A stretch of DNA of 64,000 nt, taken from contig CAMVNQ010000005.1 of NCBI GenBank assembly GCA_947168885.1, forward strand, positions 186,001-250,000. The letters run 5' to 3'. A program made the translations under genes and the position numbers. The notes beneath the pieces were generated by a model, which was not told the DNA's origin, ran no database searches, and saw only the letters and a list, made by a program, of their open reading frames with translations. Shown piece by piece: positions 16,293 to 26,066 of this stretch; position 1 is the stretch's first letter; every line of letters starts with the position of its first letter. The DNA is from an uncultured Clostridia bacterium. Lineage in GTDB: Bacteria > Bacillota > Clostridia > Oscillospirales > Ruminococcaceae.

Positions 16293-18454
16293 TCTGCGCT
16301 TCCTTTCTCCTTGCGTATGCTGCTTCTGTAAAGCTTGCCGTCCCGCCATTCCATATCGACGACAAAGCCGCCTCTTGCGCGAAGCCCCATGACCCTTCCG
16401 TTCTTCCACTCTGCGGGAAGTGCGGGAAGAAGCACAGGTTCGCCGTCGTGGCTCCGGAGAAGCATTTCGGCAATCCCGGACACAAGCCCGAAGTTCCCGT
16501 CTATCTGGAAAGGCGGGTGATCGTCGAAAAGGTTCGGGAGCATAGACCCGCGAAGCAGTGCGCTTATGTTTTCCGCGCACTTATCTCCGTCACCGAGCCG
16601 TGCCCAAAGATTTATTATCCATGCCCTGCTCCACCCCGTGTGACCGCCGCCATGAGCAAGCCTGTGCTCAAGCGTTTTCCTCGACGCGCGGATAAGTTCT
16701 CCGCTGTTGTCTGCGTCAAAGAACTCGCGGCCGGGATAAAGTGCAAACAAATGTGAGATGTGGCGATGCCCCGGCTCGACTTCGTCGTATTGCTCCGACC
16801 ATTCCTGTATCGTGCCATTGTCCGCTATGCGCGGCTCAGGCAGCTTCCCGAGTATCGCCTTATAACGGCTCTCTTCTTCGGCAGACAGCATACCGGTCTC
16901 TATCAGTCCGGTAAAAAGCTCGTAAAGTATCTGTGCGTCCATTGACGCACCTTCGCACAGATTTCCGATCTCACCGTTCGGAAGGCGGTATGTGTTCTCC
17001 GGAGAGACAGACGGTGACACTGTAAGATGACCGTTCCTGTCAGTAACGAGAGTGTCCTCGAAAAACAGCGCGGCTTCCTTCACTATCGGAAGATACTCTT
17101 CAAGAAAAGCCCTGTCTCCCGTAAAGCGGTAATGCTCGAAGATATGCAGGCACAGCCACGCCGCGCCCATCTGCCAGTATGTTGCCGGAAGCCATATATC
17201 CTGCGGCGCGCAGTCACCCCAGATGTCGGTGTTGTGGTGCGCTACCCAGCCCCTCGCGCCGTACATTCTTTCCGCGGTTTCCCTGCCGCGCGGTACCATA
17301 CGCTTTATGTGCTCAAAAAGCGGCTCGTGGAGTTCCGGAAGCCCCGTTACCTCCGCGCACCAGTAGTTCATCTGTGCGTTGATGTTTATCGTATATTTGC
17401 TGCCCCATGCGGGGTCAAAGCTGTCGTTCCATATTCCCTGAAGATTTGCGGGGAGACTTCCCGGGCGGCTCGACGATATGAGCAGATAACGCCCATAGGC
17501 AAACGCAAGATTAACAAGTCCCGTGTCTTTCGCACCGTTCTTTACTGCGGCAAGCCTTTCGTCCGTCGGTAAAGAGCTCTTGTCTTCACATTCTATTTCC
17601 AGCGTACAGCGGCTCGTAAGCGACGATACATCGTCGATATGACGTTTTTTCAGCTCGTCATATCCAAGCTTTTCCGCCGCGTCGAGCGCAGATACCGCGT
17701 CATTCAGACAGTCTTCACTGTAAAAACTCGTCTGTGATGCCATAAGTATCACCGTGTCTCCGCTGCAGTGCAGTGTACGCCCTCTGATATACGCTCCGCT
17801 TCCGACCGCACGGATAACGAGACAATATCTTATGCCGTCCTCACCCGCCTGCCCTTCCATACAGAGCGTGTTGTCCGAGAGCTTATAAACCCTGCCGCAG
17901 AAGCTCCCGCGTTCGGTTATGACACGCAGGGGTGTTCCCGAACACTTCACCGCAAGTACCCTGTCCGGATAAGAAATGAAACTTTCACGGCTGAACGAAA
18001 CGCCGTTCTTCGTATAGTTCACCGTATGCAGCCCGCTGTCGATGTCAAGCTCACGCCGATAGCCGTCAATGCTCTCATTGCATTTAAGCTGGTCGCTCCA
18101 GCCCTCTTTGAGCCCGAAATAATGTATGCGCTCCTCACCTTCCGGGATAAGAAACACATCGGCGAGCGGAAGATAACGGCTCTGACAGTCCGGAACAGCG
18201 GCGACCGCTTCGTTTGCGAGCTCTTCGGCTTCGCGGATTCTACCTTCACGGATAAGCTTTCGTATGACCGGGATGTTTTCCTTTGCATCGGGATTTATCC
18301 TGTCACGCGGGCCGCCGTACCACAGGCTGTCAGCGTTCAGCGCGAACCTGTCGATAACGGTGCCGCCGAAACACATCGCGCCCATATATCCGTTTCCGAG
18401 CGGCAAAGCGCTGTTCCATTCCGCTGCGGGAGCTTTATACCAAAGTGTGTTCAT
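16289..18454 (-). CDS. GH95 family alpha-L-fucosidase
   Basis: 721 residues, no signal peptide, so it should act on imported fucosylated oligosaccharides in the cytoplasm. Family features in order are [29 protein letters not shown] with NININA-type Asn residues before [54 protein letters not shown] and FQIDGNFG. The SPEN Glu, the NxNxxMN Asn residues and the IDGN Asp correspond to the GH95 inverting centre. Some GH95 members act on alpha-galactose instead. The ATG at 18454 has GGAAGG 9 nt upstream. It is coupled to the HEXXH gene. Confidence 0.92.
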   Translation of the reverse strand: MNTLWYKAPAAEWNSALPLGNGYMGAMCFGGTVIDRFALNADSLWYGGPRDRINPDAKENIPVIRKLIREGRIREAEELANEAVAAVPDCQSRYLPLADVFLIPEGEERIHYFGLKEGWSDQLKCNESIDGYRRELDIDSGLHTVNYTKNGVSFSRESFISYPDRVLAVKCSGTPLRVITERGSFCGRVYKLSDNTLCMEGQAGEDGIRYCLVIRAVGSGAYIRGRTLHCSGDTVILMASQTSFYSEDCLNDAVSALDAAEKLGYDELKKRHIDDVSSLTSRCTLEIECEDKSSLPTDERLAAVKNGAKDTGLVNLAFAYGRYLLISSSRPGSLPANLQGIWNDSFDPAWGSKYTININAQMNYWCAEVTGLPELHEPLFEHIKRMVPRGRETAERMYGARGWVAHHNTDIWGDCAPQDIWLPATYWQMGAAWLCLHIFEHYRFTGDRAFLEEYLPIVKEAALFFEDTLVTDRNGHLTVSPSVSPENTYRLPNGEIGNLCEGASMDAQILYELFTGLIETGMLSAEEESRYKAILGKLPEPRIADNGTIQEWSEQYDEVEPGHRHISHLFALYPGREFFDADNSGELIRASRKTLEHRLAHGGGHTGWSRAWIINLWARLGDGDKCAENISALLRGSMLPNLFDDHPPFQIDGNFGLVSGIAEMLLRSHDGEPVLLPALPAEWKNGRVMGLRARGGFVVDMEWRDGKLYRSSIRKEKGSAE

Positions 18455-18470
18455 AATATCATACCTTCCG

Positions 18471-18503
18471 AAAAACGGAGGACACATTAAGATGCGCCCT
18501 CCG
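18471..18503 (-). terminator. Terminator of the HD-GYP gene
   Basis: Minus strand: CGGAGG...CCTCCG with a 16-nt loop, then TTTTT. It lies between the HD-GYP stop and the GH95 start. Its loop contains AATGTGTCC, the arm of the stem-loop repeat family, without a matching partner. Confidence 0.6.
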
Positions 18504-18507
18504 ACTT

Positions 18508-20073
18508 TTATTCATGCAGCGCATATCGCTTGTCCGAGTCGATAATGGAAATCATACATTTTGCTACTTCGGGATCGAACTGCGTGCCGATGTTCTTTTC
18601 TATCTCCGCCCTTGCGACATCCTGGGGCAGATACTTTCTGTAGCTTCTGTTCGACGTCATGGCGTCGTAGCTGTCTGCTACCGCAATTATTCGGACAAGG
18701 AACGGTATCTCGTCACCCTTTTTACCGTCGGGATAACCTGTTCCGTCATAGTTCTCGTGATGCCAGCGCGCGGCGAGGGCAAGTTCAGGCTCACTGTGTA
18801 TCTTTTCAAGTATTTCATACCCAAGTATCGGGTGAGACTGCACAAGCTCGAATTCCTCATCGGTGAGCTTTGTGGTCTTGCTGATTATGCTCTTGGGTAT
18901 TCCTATTTTTCCTATATCGTGAAGCAGACCCATATTATAGATCTTTTCCTGATCTTCATCGGAAAGACCGAGATTGGTCGCTATCATTCTCGCGTATATA
19001 GCAACACGTTCGGAATGTCCGTTGGTATATTCATCCTTCGCGTCTATCGCCTTCGCGAGAGCGTCCATGACCTCATAAGTAAGCTTCTTCAGGGCTTCCT
19101 GAGAGTTTTGAATCTCACTGATGTATTCGTCTATCTCGACTGTAAGGTCAGACATATCCTTGGCGAAAAGTCCGAGCTCATTGTCTGCGGGAACGTTCTT
19201 CATATCCCTTATGACACCGGCGCTGTCCTTCTCGACCATGTACTTTCTGACACTTCTCTGTATCTCGGTTATCGGTGTGATGACCCTCTTGCGGAGAAAT
19301 CCGAGGAGCGCTGCGCATAGCACCGTCATAACCAACATACCGAGCAGGATCATAAGTATTGCGTTCTCCGTCAGCGTCTTATGGAAGCTCGACCAGTCAT
19401 ACTCAACACAAATCACGAATCTGATCGTCCCGTTGATCTCCACAGGTAAATAACCGATATACAGAAGACCGCCGTTCGGGTTGTCGTAAACCTCATATTC
19501 GGTAGGGTTGTATATCCCTGAAAGGATCCTTCTTATTGCCGGGTGACTGCTCGGGTCAACATCCATGTGCTGACCGAGTGTAGGATTTACCTTCGTACTG
19601 TCATCTTCGCCGATACAGTAAACAAATCCGCTGTTCTGCGTGCTTATGTCTATGCAGTATATATTGTTGTAGTCAAGCCGCTGTTTCTCATAATTTATCT
19701 GATTGCTGAAATAGCGATACTGATCTTTCGCAAAGCCTTCCCTTACAACATCGGAAAACCCGGCAAAATCCTCATCATTCATATTTCTGCCGAGTGTTTC
19801 AACAATACTGACGCATTCTCTTATCTCTTCATCGGAATAGTCTTCTTTCACAGTCTGCGGCTGATCGCGCCAATAATCGAGCATACTTGAAAGTGCAGGT
19901 GTCTCAAGAAGTGAGTCCCTGATACGTACCAGATCGCGGTCTATCATCTCGTTCTTGGCGTTAAGGAACAGCGAAGTACTGCCAACATATATAAGCGTTC
20001 CGAGAACGACCAGAACAACGATAAGGAACACTGCTATAAGCGCGCCTATCTGGAACAGAAGCTTTTTTTTCAT
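18508..20073 (-). CDS. Membrane sensor with HAMP and HD-GYP domains
   Basis: 521 residues: membrane helix 1 (about 8-30), an extracytoplasmic sensor of about 200 residues, membrane helix 2 (about 237-261), HAMP, a short coiled coil, and a C-terminal HD-GYP phosphodiesterase (about 330-500). Motifs are [26 protein letters not shown] and [11 protein letters not shown], all with the metal ligands present. It should hydrolyse cyclic di-GMP (or cGAMP-like dinucleotides) in response to an external signal. It starts with ATGAAAAAA and has a GGGGG patch 10 nt upstream. The 276-bp gap upstream holds the mgsA terminator and no promoter I could fix. Confidence 0.92.
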   Translation of the reverse strand: MKKKLLFQIGALIAVFLIVVLVVLGTLIYVGSTSLFLNAKNEMIDRDLVRIRDSLLETPALSSMLDYWRDQPQTVKEDYSDEEIRECVSIVETLGRNMNDEDFAGFSDVVREGFAKDQYRYFSNQINYEKQRLDYNNIYCIDISTQNSGFVYCIGEDDSTKVNPTLGQHMDVDPSSHPAIRRILSGIYNPTEYEVYDNPNGGLLYIGYLPVEINGTIRFVICVEYDWSSFHKTLTENAILMILLGMLVMTVLCAALLGFLRKRVITPITEIQRSVRKYMVEKDSAGVIRDMKNVPADNELGLFAKDMSDLTVEIDEYISEIQNSQEALKKLTYEVMDALAKAIDAKDEYTNGHSERVAIYARMIATNLGLSDEDQEKIYNMGLLHDIGKIGIPKSIISKTTKLTDEEFELVQSHPILGYEILEKIHSEPELALAARWHHENYDGTGYPDGKKGDEIPFLVRIIAVADSYDAMTSNRSYRKYLPQDVARAEIEKNIGTQFDPEVAKCMISIIDSDKRYALHE

Positions 20074-20299
20074 AAATCAAGTTCCCCCGAAGATGTTTAT
20101 ACTATACCGACATTGAAAATGTTCATAAGCCCTAAACAGGTCAGATAATCTTATGCTTTAATTTAATGTTCATCACACGAATATATCTAATATTCTACCA
20201 CATTTCTGTCCGTTAAACAAGAGGTTTTTCCGAAAAAACAAACTAAATATCAATGTATATAAACAGTTTTTTTGTCTGTTATGCATCACAGGTAAATAC

Positions 20300-20334
20300 A
20301 AAAACCTCTTTTCCGCTTCGGAAAAGAGGTTTTT
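20300..20334. terminator. Terminator of mgsA, symmetric
   Basis: AAAAACCTCTTTTCC-gcttc-GGAAAAGAGGTTTTT, a perfect 15-bp stem. It can act in both directions. mgsA stops at 20350 on the minus strand. A half-copy AAGAGGTTTTTCCG occurs at about 20219-20232. Confidence 0.92.
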
Positions 20335-20349
20335 ATCGTCAATCGACGA

Positions 20350-20748
20350 TCATGTTCTCACTATGTCTCTCCAGTCGAGATCACCGCGTTCAAGAGCGTG
20401 GATAAGTGCTTCTCCGGTCGCTATATTTGTCGCAACGGGGATATTGTGAACGTCGCTCAGACGCAGGAGCGTCATCTCGTTCGGCTCATGAGCCTTCGCG
20501 TTGAGCGGGTCACGGAAGAAAAAGAGTACATCTATCTCGTTGCAGGATATACGTGCGCCGATCTGCTGATCACCGCCCTGCGAACCGCTCAGATAACGCT
20601 GGATATTCAGTCCTGTGGCTTCCGCAACGAGCTTTCCTGTCGTTCCGGTAGCACAGAGGTTATGTCTGCTCAGGACACCGCAGTAAGCAATGCAGAACTG
20701 TACCATAAGTTCTTTCTTCGAGTCGTGAGCAATAAGTGCAATATTCAA
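20350..20748 (-). CDS. mgsA: Methylglyoxal synthase
   Basis: Converts dihydroxyacetone phosphate to methylglyoxal plus phosphate, a bypass of lower glycolysis. 132 residues. Phosphate and catalytic motifs are [30 protein letters not shown] and FFRDPLNAK, followed by [11 protein letters not shown]. The TTG at 20748 gives the family-standard start ([11 protein letters not shown]) with AAGGCGG 8 nt upstream; GTG at 20757 or TTG at 20754 leave too little space. It is the last gene of the mre/min cluster and is probably co-transcribed with minD 39 bp upstream. Confidence 0.95.
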   Translation of the reverse strand: MNIALIAHDSKKELMVQFCIAYCGVLSRHNLCATGTTGKLVAEATGLNIQRYLSGSQGGDQQIGARISCNEIDVLFFFRDPLNAKAHEPNEMTLLRLSDVHNIPVATNIATGEALIHALERGDLDWRDIVRT

Positions 20749-20786
20749 TTCCAACACCGCCTTTTCATTTTACTTCCCGCAGTTTA

Positions 20787-21524
20787 TCAGTCAATATTGA
20801 TAGAGAGCGGTACTTTTTCTCCGAGTATTCTTCGGGAAATAGAGTCATAAGCCTTGAAGCCTGCACTTCCTTTCGGGAGAGGCTTACCCTTCGAGCCGCA
20901 TACTCTGATCTCGCTGTCCTCGGGAACAACGCCTATAAGCGGAATTCCGACAGTATCCATGACTTCGTCGAGGTCATAGAGTATCTCCTCGTCCTTGAAC
21001 TTTACGGGAACCTTGTTGATGATAAGTCTCTGGTTTACACAGTTCTTTACATAAAGGAAGTCGGAAAGCATAGCGCCGTCACGCACGCATACCGTATCCG
21101 GAGTTGTGACCATAAGTATAAGATCCGCAGCCTTGATAACGCTGAATACAGAGCTTCCGATACCCGCGGTATCCATGATGATGTAATCAAAGTATTCACG
21201 CATCTCTTCACAGACACCTATGATCTTTTCGGGGTTGATCTCTATGAACGGGTTCTTGGTCGCGCAGACGAGGGAGAGGTTCTCACTTCTCTCGACCTTG
21301 GTCGTAGCGTTCATAATATCTATCTTGCCCTCAAGGTATTCACCTATATCATGTCTTACGTTTCCGTTGATACCGAGGATAATATCCTGGCATCTGAGGC
21401 CGAAGTCAAGCTCAACGATAAGGGTCTTCTTGCCCTGATACGCGAGGCACGAAGCGATATTCGCGGATGTTGTCGATTTTCCGGTGCCGCCCTTGCCTGC
21501 TGTTACAGCAATGATCTGAGACAT
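20787..21524 (-). CDS. minD: MinD/ParA-type septum-site ATPase
   Basis: 245 residues. Deviant Walker A GKGGTGKST (residues 10-18), Walker B IIMDTAG, and a MinD-type NKVPVKF strand. MinD normally places the division inhibitor MinC at the poles and binds membrane by a C-terminal amphipathic helix. Here the chain ends ISRRILGEKVPLSINID with no clear amphipathic helix, and neither minC nor minE is in the window. A modified role is possible. RBS AGGAGG. It lies between mgsA and a phosphopantetheinyl transferase gene in what is otherwise the mreBCD-pbp cluster. Confidence 0.88.
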   Translation of the reverse strand: MSQIIAVTAGKGGTGKSTTSANIASCLAYQGKKTLIVELDFGLRCQDIILGINGNVRHDIGEYLEGKIDIMNATTKVERSENLSLVCATKNPFIEINPEKIIGVCEEMREYFDYIIMDTAGIGSSVFSVIKAADLILMVTTPDTVCVRDGAMLSDFLYVKNCVNQRLIINKVPVKFKDEEILYDLDEVMDTVGIPLIGVVPEDSEIRVCGSKGKPLPKGSAGFKAYDSISRRILGEKVPLSINID

Positions 21525-21589
21525 ATAACGATCCTCCTGTTATGTCGAACATATTTTCAGTACATACTCATACATATTAGTTTATTTAT

Positions 21590-21618
21590 ATTGTATCACA
21601 TTTTTTCAAATATTTAAA
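21590..21618 (-). promoter_or_regulatory. Candidate minD promoter
   Basis: Minus strand: TTTAAA (21613-21618), 17 nt, TACAAT (21590-21595) with TGA before the -10. The -35 is weak (4 of 6). Confidence 0.4.
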
Positions 21619-21754
21619 GCCTTTTTTTCGTTCGATAATCATTTTCGTGAAAACTGCAACGAAAAAAGGCTTTGATTTTGTGCATTTGCAACAAAGAAAT
21701 TGACAATTTTTGTCCCACGAGTGTATGATACGGCTATTCTATCATGTATCATAC
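21616..21754. repeat. Two inverted repeats between minD and the PPTase gene
   Basis: First: AAAGCCTTTTTTTCGT pairs with ACGAAAAAAGGCTTT across 21616-21673, a large interrupted hairpin that may terminate PPTase transcripts. Second: GTATGATAC (21723-21731) and GTATCATAC (21746-21754), operator-like. A plus-strand TTGACA (21700-21705), 18 nt, TATGAT (21724-21729) overlaps the left half of the second repeat and would read antisense to the PPTase gene. Confidence 0.5.
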
Positions 21755-21755
21755 G

Positions 21756-22409
21756 CTATTTGTCATTCTCTCCGATCGTTTTTTCAAGTATTCTGCCGTA
21801 TGCCCCGCATACGCACACCGAATGACCGTCCTTTTCCCAGACGTTAAAATACAGCGTTTTTCTGCGGTAATTAACGGTACCGCTGTTATATCCGATCTCC
21901 GGCTGCTCATTCTCGAACAGCGAAAGACCTATGCCCTCTTCCTTTGAAAAAGCCTCACGCACTGTCCATATCCTGTAAAAGCACCGGAGCGGATCGTCGG
22001 CGTTATCGATCATCTCCCGCTCTGACGGACTGAACGTTTCCGCTATATCCTGCCATTCTATCGGAACTATCTGCTCTGTATCCACGCCTACGGGAGAATC
22101 ACTGAGCGCGAGAACAACAAACGATCCCGAATGAGAGATATTGAAGTGAAACCCTTCTGCGCCCGCAATATACGGCTTTCCGTACTCTGTGAGGCTTATC
22201 TCCGGATAAGCGTTCCCGAGCCTTTCACCGGCAAGAGTTCTTATCAGGAGCCTTCCTGTGATAAAACGCAGACGGTCTTCCCGATGAAGAAAACGGTCGG
22301 CTTTTTCCCGTTCTTCACACGTAAGAAGCGGATATATCCGGTCACATCGCTCACTTATCCGCGGGTCATATATGTTTTCCGTAAAAACTTCGATGGTTCC
22401 TTCTGTCAT
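21756..22409 (-). CDS. Sfp-type 4'-phosphopantetheinyl transferase
   Basis: 217 residues. It attaches the phosphopantetheine arm of CoA to carrier proteins. Family motifs are GRLLIR, GKPYIAG, FNISHSGSFVVLALS, GVDTE (metal ligands), FSPSE and IWTVREAFSKEEG. The long Sfp/pseudo-dimer form usually serves nonribosomal peptide or polyketide synthases rather than being AcpS itself. No such megasynthase is in the window, so the partner is unknown; it may be the fatty-acid ACP if acpS is absent. AAAGGAA lies 6 nt before the ATG. It sits inside the cell-shape cluster at the place where minC is often found. Confidence 0.9.
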   Translation of the reverse strand: MTEGTIEVFTENIYDPRISERCDRIYPLLTCEEREKADRFLHREDRLRFITGRLLIRTLAGERLGNAYPEISLTEYGKPYIAGAEGFHFNISHSGSFVVLALSDSPVGVDTEQIVPIEWQDIAETFSPSEREMIDNADDPLRCFYRIWTVREAFSKEEGIGLSLFENEQPEIGYNSGTVNYRRKTLYFNVWEKDGHSVCVCGAYGRILEKTIGENDK

Positions 22410-22484
22410 ATCATTCCTTTCCCCCTGCTCTGCATACAGGACACAGTCTGATATTCCGCCGCGGTACGGTCCGGAAATGCCGGA

Positions 22485-24524
22485 TTATCTTCGTTTCCAC
22501 GGATTGAGAATTATCCCGTTTTCGTCAATGTCAGGCTCGTATCTGTGGTCGATGTAGCAGTCTATGATATTTCGCACCATATAGCGCGAATATTCTCCCT
22601 TTTCAAGCACCACCCCGAACGCTATCTGCGGGTCGTCTGCGGGGTAATAACCCATTACCGTCGAATTGTAAGTTCCCGCAGAATCCGCTTCGGGCGTACC
22701 CGTCTTTATAGCAACAGGATGAGCAAGCCCGTCAAAGTGCCACTGTGCCGAGCTTGTCGGCCAGTTCACAAGAGTCGATACTGCGATCATTCCCTCGCGT
22801 ACTATGGCGAACGCGTCATTCTTGTCCTCAATAACGGCAGCTATCTGCGGCTCGGTCTTATATAGCATCTCGTTCATATCATAGTCCCAGACCGAATCAA
22901 CGACGTACGGCTTATAGCGCACACCGTCATTTGCGAACGTAAGTGCCTGTACCGCAAGGTGGAGCGGAGTAACAAGCGTATCCATCTGTCCTATTGCCGC
23001 CTGAAGAGTGTTTCCGTCGTCCCACGGCTCACCGCGGAGCTTCTCATAAAGCTCGGGATTTGACATCTGCCCCGGAAGTCCCCCGATCTCAAGCCCGAGA
23101 TCGGTACCATAGCCGAATCTCGAAGCGAAATCGTACAGCTCGTCAATTCCGAGACGTCGTCCGAGGTCGTAAAAGAAGATGTTGCATGACCATTTCAGAC
23201 AGTTGACCACATCATAACCATAGTGATAGCCTGTACACTTTGGCTGATAGTCGGAGTAGAACGTGTATTTTCCGGTACATATACAGCGCGTGCTGCGGTC
23301 GATATAGCCGTTTATGAGCCCGTCAGCTGCGGTAATGGTCTTGAAGGCGGAACCGGGGCGATAAACACCGTTGGTGCAGCGGTTGAGCATCGGGCTGCCC
23401 TCCATAGCGATAACCGACGCGTAATCCTCTACCGACTGTTTCAGATCATATGTCGGATATGTCGCCATACCGAGCACCGCGCCTGTCTTAGCGTTGAGGA
23501 CCACAACGGCTCCCGCGTCGCAGTCCTGTCCCCTGTCGGCGGTATTGTTCAGCCAGTTTATATGGTTCGCGAGTATCTCCTGAAGCATAGTCTGCTCTTT
23601 CGCGTTTATCGTAAGCTTCACGCTGTTTCCCGCGACGACCTCTTTCGTTATCGTATCGGACAGCGCCACGCCCTTTGAATCACGAACGATAGTGCGCTCA
23701 CCGTTCGTCCCGCGCAGTACGCTTTCCATAGCACTCTCAATGCCGTATTTTCCTATCGTGTCGTTATAGCTGTAACCGTCGGTTTTAAGCGCAGCGTACT
23801 CTTCAGCGGAGATATATCCCACCGAACCGAGAACGTGCGGTGCAACATTCGTCACCACATAGTCACGCGCACTCTCCTCTGCGACATCGACGCCCGGAAG
23901 CTTTACACCAAGCTCCTTTATCCGTATGACCGTATCGACGGAAACGTCGTCCGCAAGCGTGAAGCGGTTCTCATAAGAGAAATCCTTTTTCTCCATTTCA
24001 TACCGCACTCCGCCGATGAGACGTATCTCCTCCGTTGTGAATTTCGATGTATCAATGTTATATTTCTTTGCGAGCGCCGATACGCAGTTTTCCACTGTCG
24101 CCGCCGGATTGACGATGACTTTGCTTCTGAATTCAAGAAGCTCGTCGCCGTCGGGTATCGTGAATTCAAACGGCTCGGTATAAGTTATCGGAACACTGTC
24201 GTTCCACTTCTCACCGTTGTTCTTAAGTACGTTAACAGCCTTTAATATAACATCGTTCTGCTGTTTTGACGGAAGAAACGCTTTTTGCAGTATGACCTTA
24301 TAAACAGCACGGTTCGTTGACATTACCATTCCCGTGCTGTCGAATATCTGACCGCGTGTAGCTATCATCTGCTGCGTCGCGGTATAGTTTTCCTCCGTTT
24401 CGGCTAGATATGTCACACCCTCAACTATCTGAAGTGTTATAAGACGAACTATGCACAGAAACAGAAACACAAAAATAAGCAGAACGAGAAAGATCCTGCG
24501 GATAATGACAGATACATTACTCAT
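22485..24524 (-). CDS. Class B penicillin-binding protein (PBP2-like transpeptidase)
   Basis: 679 residues: a short cytoplasmic start, one membrane anchor (about 9-30), the PBP dimerisation domain, and the transpeptidase domain. The active site has SxxK in RPGSAFKTI (about residue 390), SxN as SCN, and KTG in IKTGTPE. It cross-links peptidoglycan strands during elongation, and its position after mreBCD points to the MrdA/PBP2 role. The start overlaps the mreD stop as ATGA, so it is translationally coupled. The partner SEDS protein rodA is not in the window. Confidence 0.93.
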   Translation of the reverse strand: MSNVSVIIRRIFLVLLIFVFLFLCIVRLITLQIVEGVTYLAETEENYTATQQMIATRGQIFDSTGMVMSTNRAVYKVILQKAFLPSKQQNDVILKAVNVLKNNGEKWNDSVPITYTEPFEFTIPDGDELLEFRSKVIVNPAATVENCVSALAKKYNIDTSKFTTEEIRLIGGVRYEMEKKDFSYENRFTLADDVSVDTVIRIKELGVKLPGVDVAEESARDYVVTNVAPHVLGSVGYISAEEYAALKTDGYSYNDTIGKYGIESAMESVLRGTNGERTIVRDSKGVALSDTITKEVVAGNSVKLTINAKEQTMLQEILANHINWLNNTADRGQDCDAGAVVVLNAKTGAVLGMATYPTYDLKQSVEDYASVIAMEGSPMLNRCTNGVYRPGSAFKTITAADGLINGYIDRSTRCICTGKYTFYSDYQPKCTGYHYGYDVVNCLKWSCNIFFYDLGRRLGIDELYDFASRFGYGTDLGLEIGGLPGQMSNPELYEKLRGEPWDDGNTLQAAIGQMDTLVTPLHLAVQALTFANDGVRYKPYVVDSVWDYDMNEMLYKTEPQIAAVIEDKNDAFAIVREGMIAVSTLVNWPTSSAQWHFDGLAHPVAIKTGTPEADSAGTYNSTVMGYYPADDPQIAFGVVLEKGEYSRYMVRNIIDCYIDHRYEPDIDENGIILNPWKRR

Positions 24525-25111
24525 TCTTCCTCACCCTGCTCTCCGGCATCGTCGCCGTAATATAGTATTTCCTCGCTGTCTGTCCTGAGCCTGCTCTCAA
24601 TAAACCGCACAAGATAGTACACCGCCGGTGAAAGCACAATTGTAGCTATTGCAGTCGGAATTATCGAAACAAGCAGTATTACCTCGCCTTTCGGAATGTT
24701 CCATATAACAACGTTGAAAAGATAGTCCATCGAAAACTCGGTAAACACCGCTATAATTGTTATGGCACAGAAATTGAACAGGTTCACACGTATGAGGTTG
24801 CGAACCAGAAGCGACGAACCCACGCATACCGCCATCAGCCACACGGCGCTGAACCCGAATACATAGCCGCTTGCTATATCAATCATATAGCCGCAGAAAA
24901 GCGCATAAATGCAGGACACAAGCTCATCTTCGTACATGGATACCGCGGCACAAAGCGGAATAAGAAGAACGGGCTGCCAGACACCGAAGATACCCGCGCG
25001 CATGAGCACATAAAAGAAGAGGAGCGTGAATGCCAGAACTCCCCATTTAATCGCGCGGTATTTTTTCTCCGTGCGCGAAAGTTCATCTCTGCGCGATATG
25101 TTATATCTCAT
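24521..25111 (-). CDS. mreD: Rod shape-determining protein MreD
   Basis: 196 residues, basic N terminus and about five membrane helices (LAFTLLFFYVLM, VLLIPLCAAVSM, LFCGYMIDIASGYVFG, ITIIAVFTEFSM, IPTAIATIVLS), then an acidic tail. MreD is an integral-membrane member of the elongasome. The ATG at 25111 lies 2 bp beyond the mreC stop with AGGA 9 nt upstream. Its stop overlaps the pbp start. A Glu/Asp-rich end (about the last 20 residues) is longer than in most homologues. Confidence 0.92.
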   Translation of the reverse strand: MRYNISRRDELSRTEKKYRAIKWGVLAFTLLFFYVLMRAGIFGVWQPVLLIPLCAAVSMYEDELVSCIYALFCGYMIDIASGYVFGFSAVWLMAVCVGSSLLVRNLIRVNLFNFCAITIIAVFTEFSMDYLFNVVIWNIPKGEVILLVSIIPTAIATIVLSPAVYYLVRFIESRLRTDSEEILYYGDDAGEQGEEE

Positions 25112-25112
25112 A

Positions 25113-25955
25113 TCAGTCGTCCTGCCCCTCAAATCCCGTTACAACAAAGACCTGCGTGATCCTGAAAACATCCTCGAACGGTTCTATGACCGCGTGCTTC
25201 GTAAGCCCGTTTGAGTCGCTGAAAACGCTCTTTACCGTACCGAACATTATATCCCCCGGGAAAACGGAGCTTCCCGAAGTCATGACCGTATCTCCCTCTG
25301 CTATGTCGCTGCTCTTTGAAACGAAGCTCATTATGCAGTATCCTGCCGCAGCGTATTCCGCGTCGTTCTCGGTGATACCTACAGACTTCGTTCTTGATGT
25401 CACAAGCCCGACATTCACGTCAGGCGAAAGAACGGTCTTTACTACGGCATAGTGATCCGAGATCTCGGAGACCATACCGACAAGTCCGACGGACGTGAAC
25501 ACGGGGTCGTAGAGCTCTATCCCGTCCGCGCGTCCGCAGTCTATCGTAAACCCGCCGAAGATGTCACCGGCATTTCTCGCCGTAACATTGCACGGCGGCG
25601 ACCATGTATAGTCCTTATGCTCCTGCGCTATACCGAGAATACTGCGGTAATGCTCGTTCTCGGCATCCGTGCGCTCCTTGTCAACGATCTTGCCGTACAT
25701 ATCCGTAAGCATCTCACGGAGACGCTCGTTTTCCTCGCGGTACTTGTTGGCATTCACGAGCGCGTCGATAGTATCAGCCGCCCAGTCGCTTACCGCCGTT
25801 CCTGCGGAGACAAATGGCTGAGACACAGTTTCGAGGACGCTTCTCGGAAATATTATATTGTCACCCGCAACAGCGGCATATATCATAATACCGAAAACAA
25901 GGGCAAAGATGCAAACTATCACCTTGAATTTCCAGCTCTGAAAAAATTCCTTCAT
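25113..25955 (-). CDS. mreC: Rod shape-determining protein MreC
   Basis: 280 residues: an N-terminal membrane helix (about 10-30, KVIVCIFALVFGIMIY), a coiled coil (about 65-105, NANKYREENERLREML), then the two beta-domains of MreC with DPVFTSVGLVGMVSEI and SGSSVFPGDIMFGTV. It links MreB filaments to the wall synthases. The ATG at 25955 has GAGAGGA upstream; a longer frame to 26063 would run through the mreB-mreC hairpin and is rejected. It is part of the mreBCD-pbp transcript. Confidence 0.93.
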   Translation of the reverse strand: MKEFFQSWKFKVIVCIFALVFGIMIYAAVAGDNIIFPRSVLETVSQPFVSAGTAVSDWAADTIDALVNANKYREENERLREMLTDMYGKIVDKERTDAENEHYRSILGIAQEHKDYTWSPPCNVTARNAGDIFGGFTIDCGRADGIELYDPVFTSVGLVGMVSEISDHYAVVKTVLSPDVNVGLVTSRTKSVGITENDAEYAAAGYCIMSFVSKSSDIAEGDTVMTSGSSVFPGDIMFGTVKSVFSDSNGLTKHAVIEPFEDVFRITQVFVVTGFEGQDD

Positions 25956-26021
25956 AATCCTCTCTTGTAAGCTTCTTATTATGACTATAGATCGAATTGA
26001 ATTCAGTATTAACAATCGAAA

Positions 26022-26054
26022 AGTGCTTTGCGGCAGATCATGCGACAAAGCACT
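26022..26054 (-). promoter_or_regulatory. Hairpin in the mreB-mreC intercistronic gap
   Basis: AGTGCTTTG (26022-26030) pairs with CAAAGCACT (26046-26054), continued by CGGCA/TGCGA pairs. Minus-strand sequence after it is TTTTCG, too short for strong termination. It may attenuate transcription or set the MreB:MreC ratio, as the 111-bp gap is much larger than others in the operon. Confidence 0.55.
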
Positions 26055-26066
26055 GCGATACACTTA

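Noticed and set aside
16280-16580. A 96-residue N-terminal extension of the HEXXH protein
   Set aside because: It crosses the GH95 3' end in another frame; the ATGA overlap gives a normal start at 16292.
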